A DNA stretch of 7,997 bases from an uncultured Eubacteriales bacterium (GTDB taxonomy: Bacteria > Bacillota > Clostridia > Peptostreptococcales > Anaerovoracaceae), in NCBI GenBank assembly GCA_900542245.1, contig UQMQ01000106.1, forward strand, positions 1 through 7,997, in the 5' to 3' direction. The notes below the pieces were generated by a model, which searched no databases, was not told the DNA's origin, and saw nothing but the letters and a program-made list of their open reading frames with translations. A program made the translations under genes and the position numbers. How positions within the stretch are numbered: the stretch's first letter is position 1; each line of letters begins with the position of its first letter. This document shows positions 6,954 through 7,997 of the stretch, in pieces.

Positions 6954-7021
6954 CCTATTGTTGCGCGGCTTTGCAAAAAAAATTGTACCTTTTTTACAAA
7001 AAAACGCACTTTCGTTTGTAT

Positions 7022-7055
7022 AAAAAACAGAAAACGGAAAGCCAAGGCTCTCCGT
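7022..7055 (-). terminator. Intrinsic terminator after the prepilin-like genes
   Basis: On the minus strand ACGGAGAGCC (7055-7046), a two-base loop, and GGCTTTCCGT (7043-7034) form a ten-pair stem containing one G-U pair. It is followed at once by TTTCTGTTTTTT (7033-7022), a classic T tract. It would end transcripts from the prepilin-like genes before the typA promoter. AAACAGAAAA (7025-7034) and TTTTCTGTTT (7065-7074) give a wider alternative pairing, so some bidirectional activity is possible. Confidence 0.85.
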
Positions 7056-7083
7056 CTGTGCGGTTTTTCTGTTTCATGCTGTA

Positions 7084-7232
7084 CCGCGGCTGGGGCGCCG
7101 CGTTTTGTCATATCTCCTGCCGCGGCTGCGACACGCCGCGTTTTGTCATATCTCCTGCCGCGGCTGCGACACGCTGCGTTTTGCCATATCTCCTGCTGCG
7201 GCTGCGACACGTTGCGTTTTGCCATATCCCTG
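7084..7232. repeat. Four tandem 38-bp GC-rich hairpin repeats
   Basis: Units lie at 7084-7119 (36 bp), 7120-7157, 7158-7195 (38 bp each) and 7196-7232 (37 bp), with a decayed fifth copy to about 7258 overlapping the end of the prepilin gene. Each holds a stem CGCGGC/GCCGCG around an eight-base loop TGCGACAC (six bases in the first), then TTTTG[T/C]CATATCTCCTG. Substitutions in the third and fourth units keep the stem as G-U pairs on the plus strand. On the minus strand each unit contains AGGAGATATG, resembling a ribosome site with a start codon too close to it. The 38-bp period is not a multiple of three and copy lengths vary, arguing against a protein repeat. The array starts 15 bases after the prepilin stop and precedes the terminator. 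Copy number probably varies between strains. Confidence 0.85.
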
Positions 7233-7247
7233 CCACGCTGCCGTCTA

Positions 7248-7733
7248 TCATGTACCTGTGCCGCTCTCTGCCGCCTGGTTGAGCGGCTCGACTTCAAATT
7301 CCGTCCGCGCCAGCTCGCCGCCGGCCGCCCCGCATACCGTCAGAATCGCGGTGAAACGGTTCTCCGGCTGCGCATAGCTGAGCTTGACCGCAGCCTGCAA
7401 GCCGTAAGGATAGGCGCGCTTGCTGAGGATCGGCGTGCCGCCCAGCGTGATTTGTCCGTTTTCATCCGCTGCAAAGTACGAAACCCCCGTACCGTCCGCG
7501 CCGCCGAAGTTCTGGCTGAAAAAACCGACCCTGCCGTCCGCCTCCACTTGAATCGTTCCCGCATACCGCAGCTCATCGGTGATCAGCGTCGTCAGCGTCG
7601 CGCAGAGGATCTGCGCCTCCGACATCGAAACCGATTTGACGTAGGCCTTCGTTCCGATGCGCACGCCAAGCACCAAAAGGCTCGTGACCAGCAGCATCAC
7701 AAGCACAGCAGACAGCAGCTCAACTAGAGACAT
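7248..7733 (-). CDS. Prepilin-like protein (minor pilin/pseudopilin), start uncertain
   Basis: The N-terminus from the first ATG is MSLVELL followed by a hydrophobic helix to about residue 25, then a globular domain of about 135 residues. This is the mature part of a class III-type prepilin: Glu at position 5 and a following transmembrane/assembly helix. Reading upstream in frame gives NRLTDRKG directly before the ATG, so the expected prepilin peptidase site is G/MSLVE. No ATG, GTG or TTG exists in frame between the stop at 7799-7797 and 7733. The true start is therefore either a rare codon or masked by a sequence error; a GGGGGAG sequence lies near 7769-7775. The coordinates given use the ATG and omit the leader. 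It probably forms part of a type IV pilus, competence or secretion pseudopilus with the upstream gene, whose stop is 14 bases before the ATG. The specific pilin class is not recognised. Confidence 0.75.
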   Translation of the reverse strand: MSLVELLSAVLVMLLVTSLLVLGVRIGTKAYVKSVSMSEAQILCATLTTLITDELRYAGTIQVEADGRVGFFSQNFGGADGTGVSYFAADENGQITLGGTPILSKRAYPYGLQAAVKLSYAQPENRFTAILTVCGAAGGELARTEFEVEPLNQAAESGTGT

Positions 7734-7747
7734 TCCCTTTCGATCCG

Positions 7748-7997
7748 TTAGCCTGTTCGTGACGCTCTCCCCCTCTCCGCTCTGTACCAGTAATAGTCAT
7801 TTTTGCTCTTGTACAGCGTGATATCCACCTGCTTGGACTCTGTCGAAGCATCTGTAAAGGCAAGCTGCACAGCTCCGGTCTGCTGCACAGCCGGTTCGCT
7901 GTATCGAAAGCTGAGCTCCTCGGTCAGCTTGCGCCGGACCTTCTCGTTGATCCGCGCCGCAGCCAGCATGGAGGTCGCCAGCATCGAAATGCAGATG
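7748..7997 (-). CDS. C-terminal part of a second prepilin-like protein (5' end outside window)
   Basis: Eighty-two residues to the stop at 7750-7748 are visible and the frame is open to the window edge. The visible N-part, ICISMLATSMLAAARI, is hydrophobic and followed by NEKVRRK, as in the end of a prepilin assembly helix. The remainder is a short polar domain ending in YYWYRAERGRASRTG. The leader, peptidase site and start are expected just beyond the window. An internal ATG at 7984 lies inside the hydrophobic helix and is unlikely to be the start. It overlaps the reading frame of the next prepilin gene if that gene's leader is translated, suggesting translational coupling in one operon. The assignment rests on the helix and context only. 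Confidence 0.6.
   Translation of the reverse strand, partial: ICISMLATSMLAAARINEKVRRKLTEELSFRYSEPAVQQTGAVQLAFTDASTESKQVDITLYKSKNDYYWYRAERGRASRTG

Noticed and set aside
6982..6987. Second TACAAT on the minus strand as an additional typA promoter
   Set aside because: The bases 17 upstream read AGTGCG, a poor -35; the TTGAAT/TACAAT pair at 6925-6953 is far better.
6950..7297. Arg/Gln-rich frame of 115 codons across the 38-bp repeats (minus) and matching plus-strand frames
   Set aside because: The repeat period is not a multiple of three and units differ in length; the frames also cross the terminator and the prepilin stop.

Overview
The window looks like the end of a draft contig from a Gram-positive, moderately GC-rich member of the Clostridia, possibly a gut Oscillospirales-type organism (lineage inferred, low certainty). 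The grounds are purine-rich Shine-Dalgarno sites, a clean sigma-A type promoter, a single-chain 1149-residue pyruvate carboxylase, and a pilin-like cluster with leaders of the RKG/MSLVE type. All recognisable genes are on the minus strand, so transcription runs from high to low coordinates.

From the right: positions 7997-7248 hold two prepilin-like genes of a type IV pilus or type II secretion-like cluster. The first is cut by the window edge. The second has its prepilin-peptidase site upstream of its first in-frame ATG. They are followed by four tandem 38-bp GC-rich hairpin repeats (7084-7232) and a good intrinsic terminator (7022-7055, minus strand). A strong promoter (6925-6953) then opens a second block: typA (BipA/TypA ribosome-associated GTPase), an mscS-family small-conductance channel, and pyc (pyruvate carboxylase). 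The channel and pyc are separated by only 19 bp and are almost certainly cotranscribed. The 111-bp typA-mscS gap holds a hairpin but no convincing terminator or promoter. The block joins housekeeping functions: stress-related translation/ribosome assembly, osmotic safety valve, and anaplerotic oxaloacetate supply.

Left of pyc (92-549) there is no gene. The stretch is a three-unit array of structured repeats. Two units carry long hairpins that share internal-loop sequences but have different, compensated stems. This is the signature of a structured RNA or a mobile palindromic element, and it is the most interesting part of the window. The conserved 14-base core of the array reappears, inverted, as the last coding bases of pyc.

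Positions 28-91 are not biological. They match a complete indexed Illumina P7/TruSeq adapter (19/24 and 28/34 matching bases flanking a 6-base index). The contig start is therefore an artefact, and everything left of about 92 should be trimmed.
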